NCBI GenBank assembly: GCA_042217615.1 | Contig: JBDGSI010000041.1 | Coordinates: 1 to 12,426 of the forward strand | DNA: 12,426 nt | Reading direction: 5' to 3' | Source: JBDGSM01 sp042217615 | GTDB taxonomy: Archaea; Nanohalarchaeota; Nanosalinia; Nanosalinales; Nanosalinaceae | Part shown: piece by piece, positions 1 to 5,402 of the stretch | Layout of the letters: each line of letters begins with the position of its first letter | Numbering within the stretch: position 1 is the stretch's first letter | The notes under the pieces: generated by a model | What the model saw: the letters and a program-made list of their open reading frames with translations, nothing else | What the model was told of the DNA's origin: nothing | Database searches by the model: none | Program-made: the position numbers and the translations under genes

Positions 1-56
1 AGGTGTCGGATCAGGGCCTTGAGTTGCTTGGTATTGAGCCTTTGGAGGAGATGTAA
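1..56 (+). CDS. argS: 3' end of a gene, probably arginyl-tRNA synthetase
   Basis: Reading in frame from base 3, seventeen codons run to a TAA at 54-56, giving a tail that ends GLELLGIEPLEEM. Many arginyl-tRNA synthetases end with a GLxLLGIexxExM sequence, in the helical anticodon-binding domain that recognises tRNA-Arg, so this is my best reading. ArgRS charges tRNA-Arg with arginine in the cytoplasm. Only 17 residues are visible, with no catalytic motif, so the call rests on the C-terminal signature alone. The next gene has its own promoter and ribosome site and need not belong to the same transcript. Other proteins with a similar short tail cannot be excluded. Confidence 0.55.
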   Translation, partial: VSDQGLELLGIEPLEEM

Positions 57-61
57 AAGAG

Positions 62-70
62 TATTTAAGA
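62..70 (+). promoter_or_regulatory. TATA-box candidate for the 68-aa gene
   Basis: TATTTAAGA lies about 53 bases before the start codon at 119. A start of transcription about 26 bases downstream (near 92) would leave a leader of about 27 nt that contains the ribosome site at 104-109. The match to other boxes in this window (TATTTTAAG, GATTTAAG) supports it. Confidence 0.4.
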
Positions 71-103
71 TCAGGTTGAAAAACAGTTTTTCAAGGGAAA
101 CTT

Positions 104-109
104 GGGAGG
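104..109 (+). promoter_or_regulatory. Shine-Dalgarno site GGGAGG
   Basis: GGGAGG sits 9 nt before the ATG at 119 and fixes that start. It is a strong match to the archaeal 16S rRNA tail. Confidence 0.7.
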
Positions 110-118
110 CGATAATAT

Positions 119-325
119 ATGGGAGAGGAAGATAACTACTGGATAATCGAGCTTTACAACGATGAAACCGCAAATATTTCGGTAATGAGTAAGGAAGAAG
201 CAGAGGCAACTAAGAAAATGAATGATGATTTTGAGGACTGGCAGATGGAGTCAGTCAACAAGGCCTCAGAAGAAGATATGATTGAAAGAGCTGAGGATCA
301 TGGCTACGAACATGATCCATGGTAG
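119..325 (+). CDS. Small acidic protein of unknown function (68 aa)
   Basis: I do not recognise this protein. It is 68 residues with about 22 D/E and only about 5 K/R, no signal peptide and no membrane segment, so it should be a soluble cytoplasmic protein. Residues 24-50 are a run of charged, helix-favouring residues, preceded by a possible short beta strand (YWIIELY at 7-13). The ATG is supported by GGGAGG 9 nt upstream. Its high acid content resembles proteins of salt-in halophiles. It ends 2 bp from the end of the oppositely oriented 126-aa gene, so the two transcripts must run into each other unless they stop within the coding sequences. Confidence 0.8.
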   Translation: MGEEDNYWIIELYNDETANISVMSKEEAEATKKMNDDFEDWQMESVNKASEEDMIERAEDHGYEHDPW

Positions 326-327
326 AT

Positions 328-708
328 TTAAGCACTTAATCTTCTTATAACGTCTGTCATTGAGGTATCCGGGCCTTTTTCTTCCTCATTTTGAGGAGGC
401 CTGAACCAGTAATCGAAGCCGTCATATTCCTCTTCCAAGTAATCCATAACCTCTTCAGGATCTCCTTCTAAACCATAGCTTTCAGGTCTAAAATCTTCCT
501 TTTTTATGGTTAGAACATAGTCTTCTCCTCCCCAAAGCCTAGGAGGCCATCCTAAATAATCTAAAAATCCGAAGTCATAATCCAATTCATATATTTCAAC
601 CTCAAACCTTTCAGTACTTCCTTTAACAAGTTTTTCACCCTGCTTATCTTTACTTCCTAAATCGGAGACAAAGAAACCTTCTTCTTTCAACTCCTTCTTA
701 CTGGTCAA
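328..708 (-). CDS. Hypothetical protein, acidic, W/Y-rich (126 aa)
   Basis: No family recognised. The start is TTG at 706-708, supported by GGTGA at 715-719 six bases upstream and a TATA-like box further up. There is no signal peptide or TM segment. The middle (residues about 33-70) looks like a beta domain with an aromatic stretch (YDFGFLDYLGWPP, then LWGGEDYVLTI). Residues 75-105 contain an acidic helix (GDPEEVMDYLEEEYDGFDYWF), and the last 25 residues are charged and look disordered. The pattern suggests a small cytoplasmic alpha/beta protein. It is tail to tail with the 68-aa gene. The coding call rests on a long open frame with a good ribosome site and acidic composition like its neighbours. 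Confidence 0.75.
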   Translation of the reverse strand: MTSKKELKEEGFFVSDLGSKDKQGEKLVKGSTERFEVEIYELDYDFGFLDYLGWPPRLWGGEDYVLTIKKEDFRPESYGLEGDPEEVMDYLEEEYDGFDYWFRPPQNEEEKGPDTSMTDVIRRLSA

Positions 709-714
709 ACACTC

Positions 715-719
715 TCACC
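715..719 (-). promoter_or_regulatory. Shine-Dalgarno site GGTGA for the 126-aa gene
   Basis: On the minus strand GGTGA lies 6 nt before the TTG at 708 and decides this unusual start codon. Confidence 0.55.
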
Positions 720-746
720 CTCTCTACTCCATATTTGAGACACAAT

Positions 747-752
747 CTTAAA
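747..752 (-). promoter_or_regulatory. TATA-box candidate (TTTAAG) for the 126-aa gene
   Basis: On the minus strand GATTTAAG is centred about 41 bases before the TTG start. Transcription about 26 bases downstream would begin near 723 and leave a leader of about 15 nt with the GGTGA site. Confidence 0.4.
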
Positions 753-893
753 TCATTTTACACCCGAAAGTCACAAAAACAGTTTCGAAGGTTTGATGAG
801 AAAGGATACCGCTTAGAAACATCTTAAGAAAGGCCTTAAATGATGCCTGAGAGAGCGAGAAATCACGGGTATTGTCAGCATAGAAAAGTGATG

Positions 894-913
894 GGCCAAG
901 CCCGGATTTGAAC
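894..913 (-). repeat. Second copy of the 3' end of tRNA-Phe (20 bp)
   Basis: These 20 bases match 1046-1065, the acceptor 3' strand plus the T-loop and 3' T-stem of tRNA-Phe, at 19 of 20 positions. The one change makes the acceptor strand CTTGGCC instead of CTCGGCC. The bases that should form the 5' T-stem (TTTAG) pair poorly with CCGGG, so this copy is not a normal tRNA end. A direct repeat of a tRNA 3' end is what integrases leave at attachment sites, but a decayed tandem tRNA or part of a structured RNA would look alike. Confidence 0.75.
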
Positions 914-929
914 TAAACTTCTGAAAGTC

Positions 930-952
930 ACTAACTTCAGAAAGAAGTTAGT
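930..952. repeat. Perfect inverted repeat, 9-bp stem and 5-nt loop
   Basis: ACTAACTTC (930-938) pairs with GAAGTTAGT (944-952) around AGAAA. An alternative, overlapping 7-bp pairing also exists (TTCTGAA at 919-925 with TTCAGAA at 936-942), so two folds could compete. Confidence 0.7.
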
Positions 953-994
953 TCGAACAGATTCTACAAGAATCTATGTTTTGATCATCATAAT

Positions 995-1016
995 GCAGGG
1001 TTCTTTGGAACCCTGC
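995..1016. repeat. Perfect inverted repeat, 9-bp stem and TTTG loop
   Basis: GCAGGGTTC (995-1003) and GAACCCTGC (1008-1016) are exact complements around TTTG (CAAA on the minus strand). It is the strongest hairpin in the non-coding region. Confidence 0.75.
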
Positions 1017-1045
1017 CTTGCGTGCCAACCTGAGCGTAACCAGTT

Positions 1046-1118
1046 GGCCGAGCCCGGATTTGAACCGGGGACAACTTGATCTTCAGTCAAGCGCTCTCCC
1101 AGGCTGAGCTACTCGGCC
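1046..1118 (-). tRNA. tRNA-Phe (anticodon GAA)
   Basis: This 73-nt gene folds fully as a cloverleaf on the minus strand: acceptor GGCCGAG/CTCGGCC, bases 8-9 TA, D-stem GCTC/GAGC with the GG of its 9-nt loop, anticodon stem CTTGA/TCAAG with loop CTGAAGA, a 5-nt variable loop, T-stem CCCGG/CCGGG with loop TTCAAAT. The anticodon is GAA, which reads UUU and UUC. All four stems are perfect and there is no intron. CCA is not encoded (AAC follows), so it is added after transcription. The last 20 bases are repeated at 894-913. Confidence 0.97.
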
Positions 1119-1161
1119 TGAAATACTTTTCTGGTGTGTAGTTGGTGTTTTTGAAGGTGAG

Positions 1162-1168
1162 TTTTAAG
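1162..1168 (-). promoter_or_regulatory. Possible TATA box for tRNA-Phe
   Basis: CTTAAAA on the minus strand is centred about 47 bases before the tRNA 5' end, which would give a leader of about 20 nt for RNase P to remove. It is only an A/T-rich match in the right place. Confidence 0.3.
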
Positions 1169-1283
1169 AATGCGATTTTTTATGGTAAGTAGATTGAAGG
1201 CCTTATAGGAACTGTTGGGAAATATATGGAATCTGCAGTGTTTCAGGCCTTAAGTTTTTCCCTGGTTTTTAGCAGACTACATG

Positions 1284-1292
1284 TATTTTAAG
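1284..1292 (+). promoter_or_regulatory. TATA box (TATTTTAAG) for the 232-aa gene
   Basis: The box is centred 33 bases before the ATG at 1321. Transcription would start near 1314, giving a leader of only a few bases or none. No Shine-Dalgarno lies directly before the ATG, which fits near-leaderless translation. Confidence 0.5.
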
Positions 1293-1320
1293 TGAGGATG
1301 AGAGTTGTTTTACCTAGTGT

Positions 1321-2019
1321 ATGAGTAGGAGCTTGTTTGAGTTAGGAGCGTTGTTAGCCGGTCTGTGTTTGATGGTTTCTGTGGCTGCGGCGCAGAAAGA
1401 GGCTGGTGCGGCCAGTGTCGAGAGCAAGGAGAGTTTTGGGCCTTTTCAGCCTTCTGGACCTGATTCTGAAAGTTTGAGAGCAGGTGAGATACTTAATGCG
1501 AATTTGAGTGCGAATCAGCCGACCAGTTCCTGGGCAGGCCTTTTCGGAGAGGCTACCGGTAATTTAATCCTCGGTAACGGAAGTAATAGGCTTTATGAGT
1601 GGAGTTCTGACGCCAGGTATGTGTATGCTACGAACACTGACATTGATTTCGGCGGTAACTGGTCTTCAACTACTGTTTCTGATCTTGAATCCGAGTACAG
1701 TTTTGTTGAGAATGGTTCTGATCGTGCAGCAGTTACTTTTGATTCTACAGCTAATATCAGTTCGTTTACTCAGGATTCCAAGGTTATAGGTACGGTGGCT
1801 GCAGAGACTCTTAACGGTTCGGGAAGCGAGGTATGGACTACAGCTTTTGTAGCGGATAATACGACTAACCCTAATTATTTCTTTGCTGGAGAGGTCAGCA
1901 CAGACTCCAGTAGGACTTTCTGGAACGGTGAAAATGTGCAGGAGTCTGGTTACCAGATGATTCTTCCCGAGGATAATGGAAATACTGCTGAATACAGTCT
2001 TTACATAGAACTCGACTGA
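1321..2019 (+). CDS. Secreted beta-rich surface protein, paralogue of the gene at 12002 (232 aa)
   Basis: The product begins with a Sec-type signal peptide (hydrophobic residues about 8-22, likely cut after AAA at 24). The mature part is rich in S, T, N and aromatic residues and has many N-glycosylation sequons (for example NLS 61, NGS 86, NWS 113, NGS 131, NIS 145, NGS 165, NTT 180). No TM anchor follows. Residues 71-104 contain WAGLFG, a G/N-rich strand and LYEW...RYVYAT; the C-terminus is EYSLYIELD. The truncated protein at the right edge shares the (N/D)R-aromatic-W...YVYA segment, the late FTTF-type strand and the (Y/F)LELS ending, so both are one family. There is no cysteine in the mature part. 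Function is unknown; a secreted subunit of a surface layer or fibre is a guess. It lies 63 bp before the four-gene operon, which has its own promoter. Confidence 0.85.
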   Translation: MSRSLFELGALLAGLCLMVSVAAAQKEAGAASVESKESFGPFQPSGPDSESLRAGEILNANLSANQPTSSWAGLFGEATGNLILGNGSNRLYEWSSDARYVYATNTDIDFGGNWSSTTVSDLESEYSFVENGSDRAAVTFDSTANISSFTQDSKVIGTVAAETLNGSGSEVWTTAFVADNTTNPNYFFAGEVSTDSSRTFWNGENVQESGYQMILPEDNGNTAEYSLYIELD

Positions 2020-2051
2020 TGGAGACTCATTTTTGCCATGGCTTATTATGG

Positions 2052-2060
2052 TTTTTAAAT
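2052..2060 (+). promoter_or_regulatory. TATA box (TTTTTAAAT) of the plus-strand surface operon
   Basis: Its centre is 27 bases before the GTG at 2083, the usual distance from an archaeal TATA box to the transcription start. This predicts a leaderless mRNA that begins at or next to the GTG. No Shine-Dalgarno is present before that start. Confidence 0.6.
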
Positions 2061-2082
2061 CGAAGTAGCCTCATCTTTTAAC

Positions 2083-3639
2083 GTGAGCCAGTCAACAGTT
2101 TCAGGGAAACGTGTTAAGACCGGTCTCGTGTCACTGTTTTTAGTAATCCTTGTGGCAGGAGCTTCAGCAGGCCTTATGGACCAACTTGCAGGGGAGATAG
2201 GTAAGTATGTGATTTCTACCGATGCAGTTTCCAGTAAATGGACCGGAGTCTCCGGAGAAGTTGGACAGTGGAAAGATATAGGAAGAGAGCCAGTTTACAA
2301 GCTAAATTTAGATAGCTCTGACTCCGGAGAAGTGAATGAAATTGACTTACCAGGACGCCTGAGAGATCCTTATTACTACGCTGCCATGCCTGTAACCGGA
2401 GAAAAGTTTAACAAGACAAAGCTTGCAAACACTTCGCTTCAGGACGTTGATAAAGGACAGCTCTTTCCAGAAAATAGTTATCCTGAATTCTACCCCAACT
2501 ATAAAGATCTTTCAGATGCTCCTGATGAAACATTTAAACAGAAAGCCGAGATAAAGGTTCTTGACAAGAAATACACTGCTTTGAAGACGTCTCTGCAGAC
2601 AGGTATTGATTACTACCTATTGAAGTACAATACCGGCGGCGAAGAACACCCCGTCTTCATAGTAGATACTCAGAGGTACAGCAGCTGTTACAGCGGCGGA
2701 AGCTGCAACTTCCAGTTCCTTCTGCCTATGGCAGACACCTCAACCTACAGTTTCTACCAGTTAGCGACAAGCGACCCTATAAACATGACCACATGGATAA
2801 ACGGAGATAAGTCCTCCAGTTTCAAGTTTCCTGGAAGGCCTTACAGACTCGAAGTTAAGACCAAAACTGTTTTCGGTGAGAAACTGACTGATGCAAATAT
2901 CTCTGTCGCCGAGCAAAACGGCAATAATCTTTTCCTGCCCTCTGGATTTGGTGAAGCCCGTCTTGAAACCGTCTCAAGCAGCGGCCATACACAGGAGCTG
3001 CTTGTAACCCCTACAGGCTATCAGACAGGTGAAAACTACAGCCTCCGGTTGAAGGCCTTTAAATCAGATTATTTTACGAGGATAGAGCAGCTTGAGATAG
3101 GCAAAGAGTATCTTAAGCCCGGAGGGCCTTCTCCAGGCGATATAGGTTTAAGCCAGTTCTCTTCCCGGTATAAGGAGAATGTTAACCAGCTTAGATCTGT
3201 TTTTGACTGTGCTTCACATTCTTTAAACCAGGAAACTGCCTTCAAGCTTTCTGTAAGCAGCGGAGGAACGAAGAAAGTTGTTAGAGGGAGGCCTTACCTG
3301 GTTGAGGTCGACGGTGCCGACAAGTACAGTATTGCTGAAAACGGCAGCATTCTTTTAATGTCTCCTTCAGGCCAGGATACTACTGTTCACAGCGGAGGAA
3401 ATTTCTCTGCGGGAGAGAAAACGTTGTTTATACCTACTAAAAGAGAGGGAAATATTTCTTTGAAGGCCTTTAACAGTTCAGGAGGCAAGGTTTTTGAGTC
3501 AGAGTTTGAGCTGGTTCCTGGTACCTGTTCCAGTGTAAGGGATGGTGTCGCTGTAAGTTTTGATTCCAGAAGGGTTGGCGAAAGAATAAATGCTGTCAAA
3601 CAGCTTTTGAATAGTATGTACGCTGCTGGTAAATCATGA
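2083..3639 (+). CDS. Secreted Ig-like repeat protein, first gene of surface operon (518 aa)
   Basis: The start is GTG, placed by the promoter 27 bases upstream, and gives a signal peptide (KR at 9-10, hydrophobic 14-28, cut near ASA 29). The N-terminal third (30-250) is a unique domain with many aromatic residues and a C202/C208 pair. Residues about 250-340 and 401-478 are two copies of a beta-sandwich-like module that opens with GRPY...VEV and has a late PT(G/K) turn and a SL(R)LKAF strand. Each copy is followed by a helix (about 358-380 and 497-514), and C376 and C482, one near each helix, could pair. There is no TM segment, so the protein must be held by partners or the glycan layer. It overlaps the next gene by 4 nt (ATGA at 3636). 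No named family is recognised beyond Ig-like folds. Contains several N-glycosylation sequons. Confidence 0.85.
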   Translation: MSQSTVSGKRVKTGLVSLFLVILVAGASAGLMDQLAGEIGKYVISTDAVSSKWTGVSGEVGQWKDIGREPVYKLNLDSSDSGEVNEIDLPGRLRDPYYYAAMPVTGEKFNKTKLANTSLQDVDKGQLFPENSYPEFYPNYKDLSDAPDETFKQKAEIKVLDKKYTALKTSLQTGIDYYLLKYNTGGEEHPVFIVDTQRYSSCYSGGSCNFQFLLPMADTSTYSFYQLATSDPINMTTWINGDKSSSFKFPGRPYRLEVKTKTVFGEKLTDANISVAEQNGNNLFLPSGFGEARLETVSSSGHTQELLVTPTGYQTGENYSLRLKAFKSDYFTRIEQLEIGKEYLKPGGPSPGDIGLSQFSSRYKENVNQLRSVFDCASHSLNQETAFKLSVSSGGTKKVVRGRPYLVEVDGADKYSIAENGSILLMSPSGQDTTVHSGGNFSAGEKTLFIPTKREGNISLKAFNSSGGKVFESEFELVPGTCSSVRDGVAVSFDSRRVGERINAVKQLLNSMYAAGKS

Positions 3640-5402
3640 TGAAGAACTGCTTGAGGCCTTTAGTCTTTGCAGTTGTTTTACTAGGTCTGGCAGGTTCAGC
3701 CTCTGGCTTAGACAGCTATCTTGTAGGGCCTTCTGGCAAGGTTTCTGGTTTGAAGTATGAGATAGGTCCTCCTACTACGAATGCGTACTATCAGGATGCT
3801 TTAGGGAAGAATCCTGATGTTGGAGCGATGATCTGTAGGGACGACGGCACTCTTCCCAGCCAGAAGTATGTAGGTCTTAGTTATGCTGTTAACAGCAGTG
3901 GTTCACCTGTTTTCTCGGTTAATTCTTATGAGGCTGGGAGCAGTGATCTTCCTGTAACCGGTGAACCTGTTTCATTCAATGGCAGGAGCTGTCTCAGGAC
4001 TTCTCTCGGCGGTTTCGTGGTTTCTCCGTCAGAGTTCTCGGGGAAGACTCCTGAAGTTGATATAGCTGCTCACCCTGGAAATCTGTCCTTACTTGTATCC
4101 AGTAGCAGCGATGGCTCTAACCCTGATTTCATCAACCTGGATGGAAGAGCTGAAGGCTGGTTTAACGGAGAAGCAATGTACGATTACGATTCAAATGAGA
4201 TTGATTATACTTTTTACAACATTACTGCAGTCGGTCACAGCGGAAACTTTACTTATGATCCTTCTGCCTCTGACAGAGGTGTAAGCCCTGAAAGGCCTTT
4301 GGTTGTCGGTTTCTGCATGGATCGTTATGGAGATAGCTGTCCTGTGGGTTCTGTTGTAAGTTCTAGCAGCTTTCCAAGTTTTGGTTTTGACGTTGCTGAG
4401 GCCAATGTAAATGATCAGAAAACTTTTACGCGTTACGGCGTGGTAAACGGGCTTTACTTTGATAAAGTTGAAGTTGGAGCGGATCTGGCTGTCTCCTCTA
4501 TGGAACTTCGGAATAATTCTGTTTACTACTCTGAGACTCAGAGAGTTAATTTTACCATTGCTAATAATGGTAGTGTACCTGTTACCTCAGATTTCAACGT
4601 AAACGTTACTGTGAGGAATCAGAGCGGAGGCCTTGTCTACAGTAAGTTGCTTGGTGTTTCAGGGGTTTTACCTGAGAACGGAGGTTATTTCCGGGAGACG
4701 GTGAGCTGGGATGCTAAGGGAAAGTCCGGTGTTTACACTGTGAATGTTGACCCGGATTCTCAGGATGATATTGTGGAGTTGAACGAAACTTCTTCCCGTT
4801 CGAAGAGTTTTGAGTTAAGGCCTGTAGTGGTGCCTGAGATACGGGTTGATGGTGTGGAGAAGAGTGTAAGTGAGAACGAGTTTTTGTCTGCAGGCACACC
4901 TTATAATTTCACATTGATTGCGGAGAGTTCGGAGGGAGAGGTCTTGCCGAACTCAAGTTTTACGGTGGTTGAGAAGGATGCTATGAGTTCTTTCGCTCCC
5001 TCCCAGATGTACAGTAGGGATGCTGGGGGAAGCATTGAAAACTACAGTATCGATGTAGTTAATGAGGTAGAGTTTTTAACAGGTAAAAACGGTAGGGCGT
5101 CAATAACTTTGATCCCTACAGGCAACGTGTTATTGAAAGATGAGTACAGCCACTTGGAGATACAGGATAAACTGAACTACAGTATCTACCTGAAAGGGGA
5201 GAACTATAAAGGCGAGAAGATCAAGTTCCTAGTTAATGGCTCAGTAAGCGATAGATATCCTCTGGAAGTCAAGTATGAATCTTATTACGAGCTTCCTAGC
5301 GGTGCTGAGTATAAAGATCTTCCTAACATCAACTCGTACGCTTCAACAGCCATGAATACCATCCATAGCATCTTCTCCAACTTCTGGGAGGTCGCTCAAT
5401 GA
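3636..5402 (+). CDS. Secreted CARDB-domain protein (588 aa)
   Basis: It has a signal peptide (1-24, ending SASG) and three regions. Residues 25-270 form an N-terminal domain with C67/C119 and C227/C235; its start (LV..SGKV, then NPDV.A.IC) parallels the start of the 764-aa neighbour, including two matching cysteines. Residues 281-394 are a CARDB-type adhesion module: ADLAVSSMEL, then VNFTIANNGSVPV, ending VDPDSQDDIVELNE. Residues 419-533 repeat the Ig-like module of the 518-aa protein (GTPYNFTL...VVEKD...IPTG...YSIYLKG). The last about 25 residues are an amphipathic helix rather than a membrane anchor. It starts in the TGA of the previous gene (ATGA overlap; a second ATG at 3639 is possible) and shares 4 nt with the next. 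CARDB domains mediate adhesion in surface proteins; the partner here is unknown. Confidence 0.87.
   Translation: MMKNCLRPLVFAVVLLGLAGSASGLDSYLVGPSGKVSGLKYEIGPPTTNAYYQDALGKNPDVGAMICRDDGTLPSQKYVGLSYAVNSSGSPVFSVNSYEAGSSDLPVTGEPVSFNGRSCLRTSLGGFVVSPSEFSGKTPEVDIAAHPGNLSLLVSSSSDGSNPDFINLDGRAEGWFNGEAMYDYDSNEIDYTFYNITAVGHSGNFTYDPSASDRGVSPERPLVVGFCMDRYGDSCPVGSVVSSSSFPSFGFDVAEANVNDQKTFTRYGVVNGLYFDKVEVGADLAVSSMELRNNSVYYSETQRVNFTIANNGSVPVTSDFNVNVTVRNQSGGLVYSKLLGVSGVLPENGGYFRETVSWDAKGKSGVYTVNVDPDSQDDIVELNETSSRSKSFELRPVVVPEIRVDGVEKSVSENEFLSAGTPYNFTLIAESSEGEVLPNSSFTVVEKDAMSSFAPSQMYSRDAGGSIENYSIDVVNEVEFLTGKNGRASITLIPTGNVLLKDEYSHLEIQDKLNYSIYLKGENYKGEKIKFLVNGSVSDRYPLEVKYESYYELPSGAEYKDLPNINSYASTAMNTIHSIFSNFWEVAQ
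5386..5392 (+). promoter_or_regulatory. Shine-Dalgarno site GGGAGGT inside the upstream gene
   Basis: It lies in the last codons of the 588-aa gene, 6 nt before the ATG at 5399, and allows fresh initiation or reinitiation at the ATGA overlap. Confidence 0.75.

Larger units (their letters stand above)
709..893. other. Non-coding stretch between the 126-aa gene and the tRNA region
   Basis: It holds the upstream signals of the 126-aa gene, one AAGGCCTT at 830-837, and a CACTTTTC tract on the minus strand (T-run at 885-888) that could end transcription of the tRNA-Phe unit. No convincing reading frame is seen. A TGATGA at 794-799 and CTGA at 847-850 hint at box C/D motifs but the internal spacing is wrong. 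Confidence 0.5.
894..1049 (-). ncRNA. Hairpin-rich element behind tRNA-Phe; possible structured RNA or attachment relic
   Basis: Read on the minus strand, the interval opens with GGCCAA (1049-1044) and closes with TTGGCC (899-894), which can pair to form an outer helix. Between them lie four hairpins: 1024-1048 (bulged stem, 8-nt loop), 995-1003 with 1008-1016 (9 perfect pairs, 4-nt loop), 959-964 with 970-975 (6 pairs), and 930-938 with 944-952 (9 perfect pairs, 5-nt loop). A box-C-like ATGATGA is at 991-985. Its first four bases are the last four of tRNA-Phe, so it would be cut from the same transcript. A T-run at 888-885 follows. I do not recognise the family; the strand is inferred from the tRNA. 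It contains no plausible protein gene. Confidence 0.4.
1119..1320. other. Divergent intergenic region
   Basis: It separates tRNA-Phe (-) from the secreted-protein gene at 1321 (+). Apart from the two promoter candidates it contains two AGGCCT sites 47 bases apart (1198-1203 and 1245-1250). No reading frame or structured RNA is evident. Confidence 0.5.

Noticed and set aside
794..850. Box C/D sRNA candidate (TGATGA at 794-799, CTGA at 847-850)
   Set aside because: The first box lacks the leading purine, the only internal box-C'-like sequence sits directly against the final CTGA leaving no guide, and no terminal stem forms.
894..1049. A second complete tRNA gene with intron
   Set aside because: The ends resemble a tRNA, but the T-stem has a mismatch and three wobbles, no anticodon arm can be built, and the D-arm is too long. 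I keep it as an unclassified structured element.
1321..1395. Class III (archaeal pilin) signal in the 232-aa protein
   Set aside because: There is no K/R-G cleavage site before the hydrophobic stretch; the AAA-Q site after it fits signal peptidase I.
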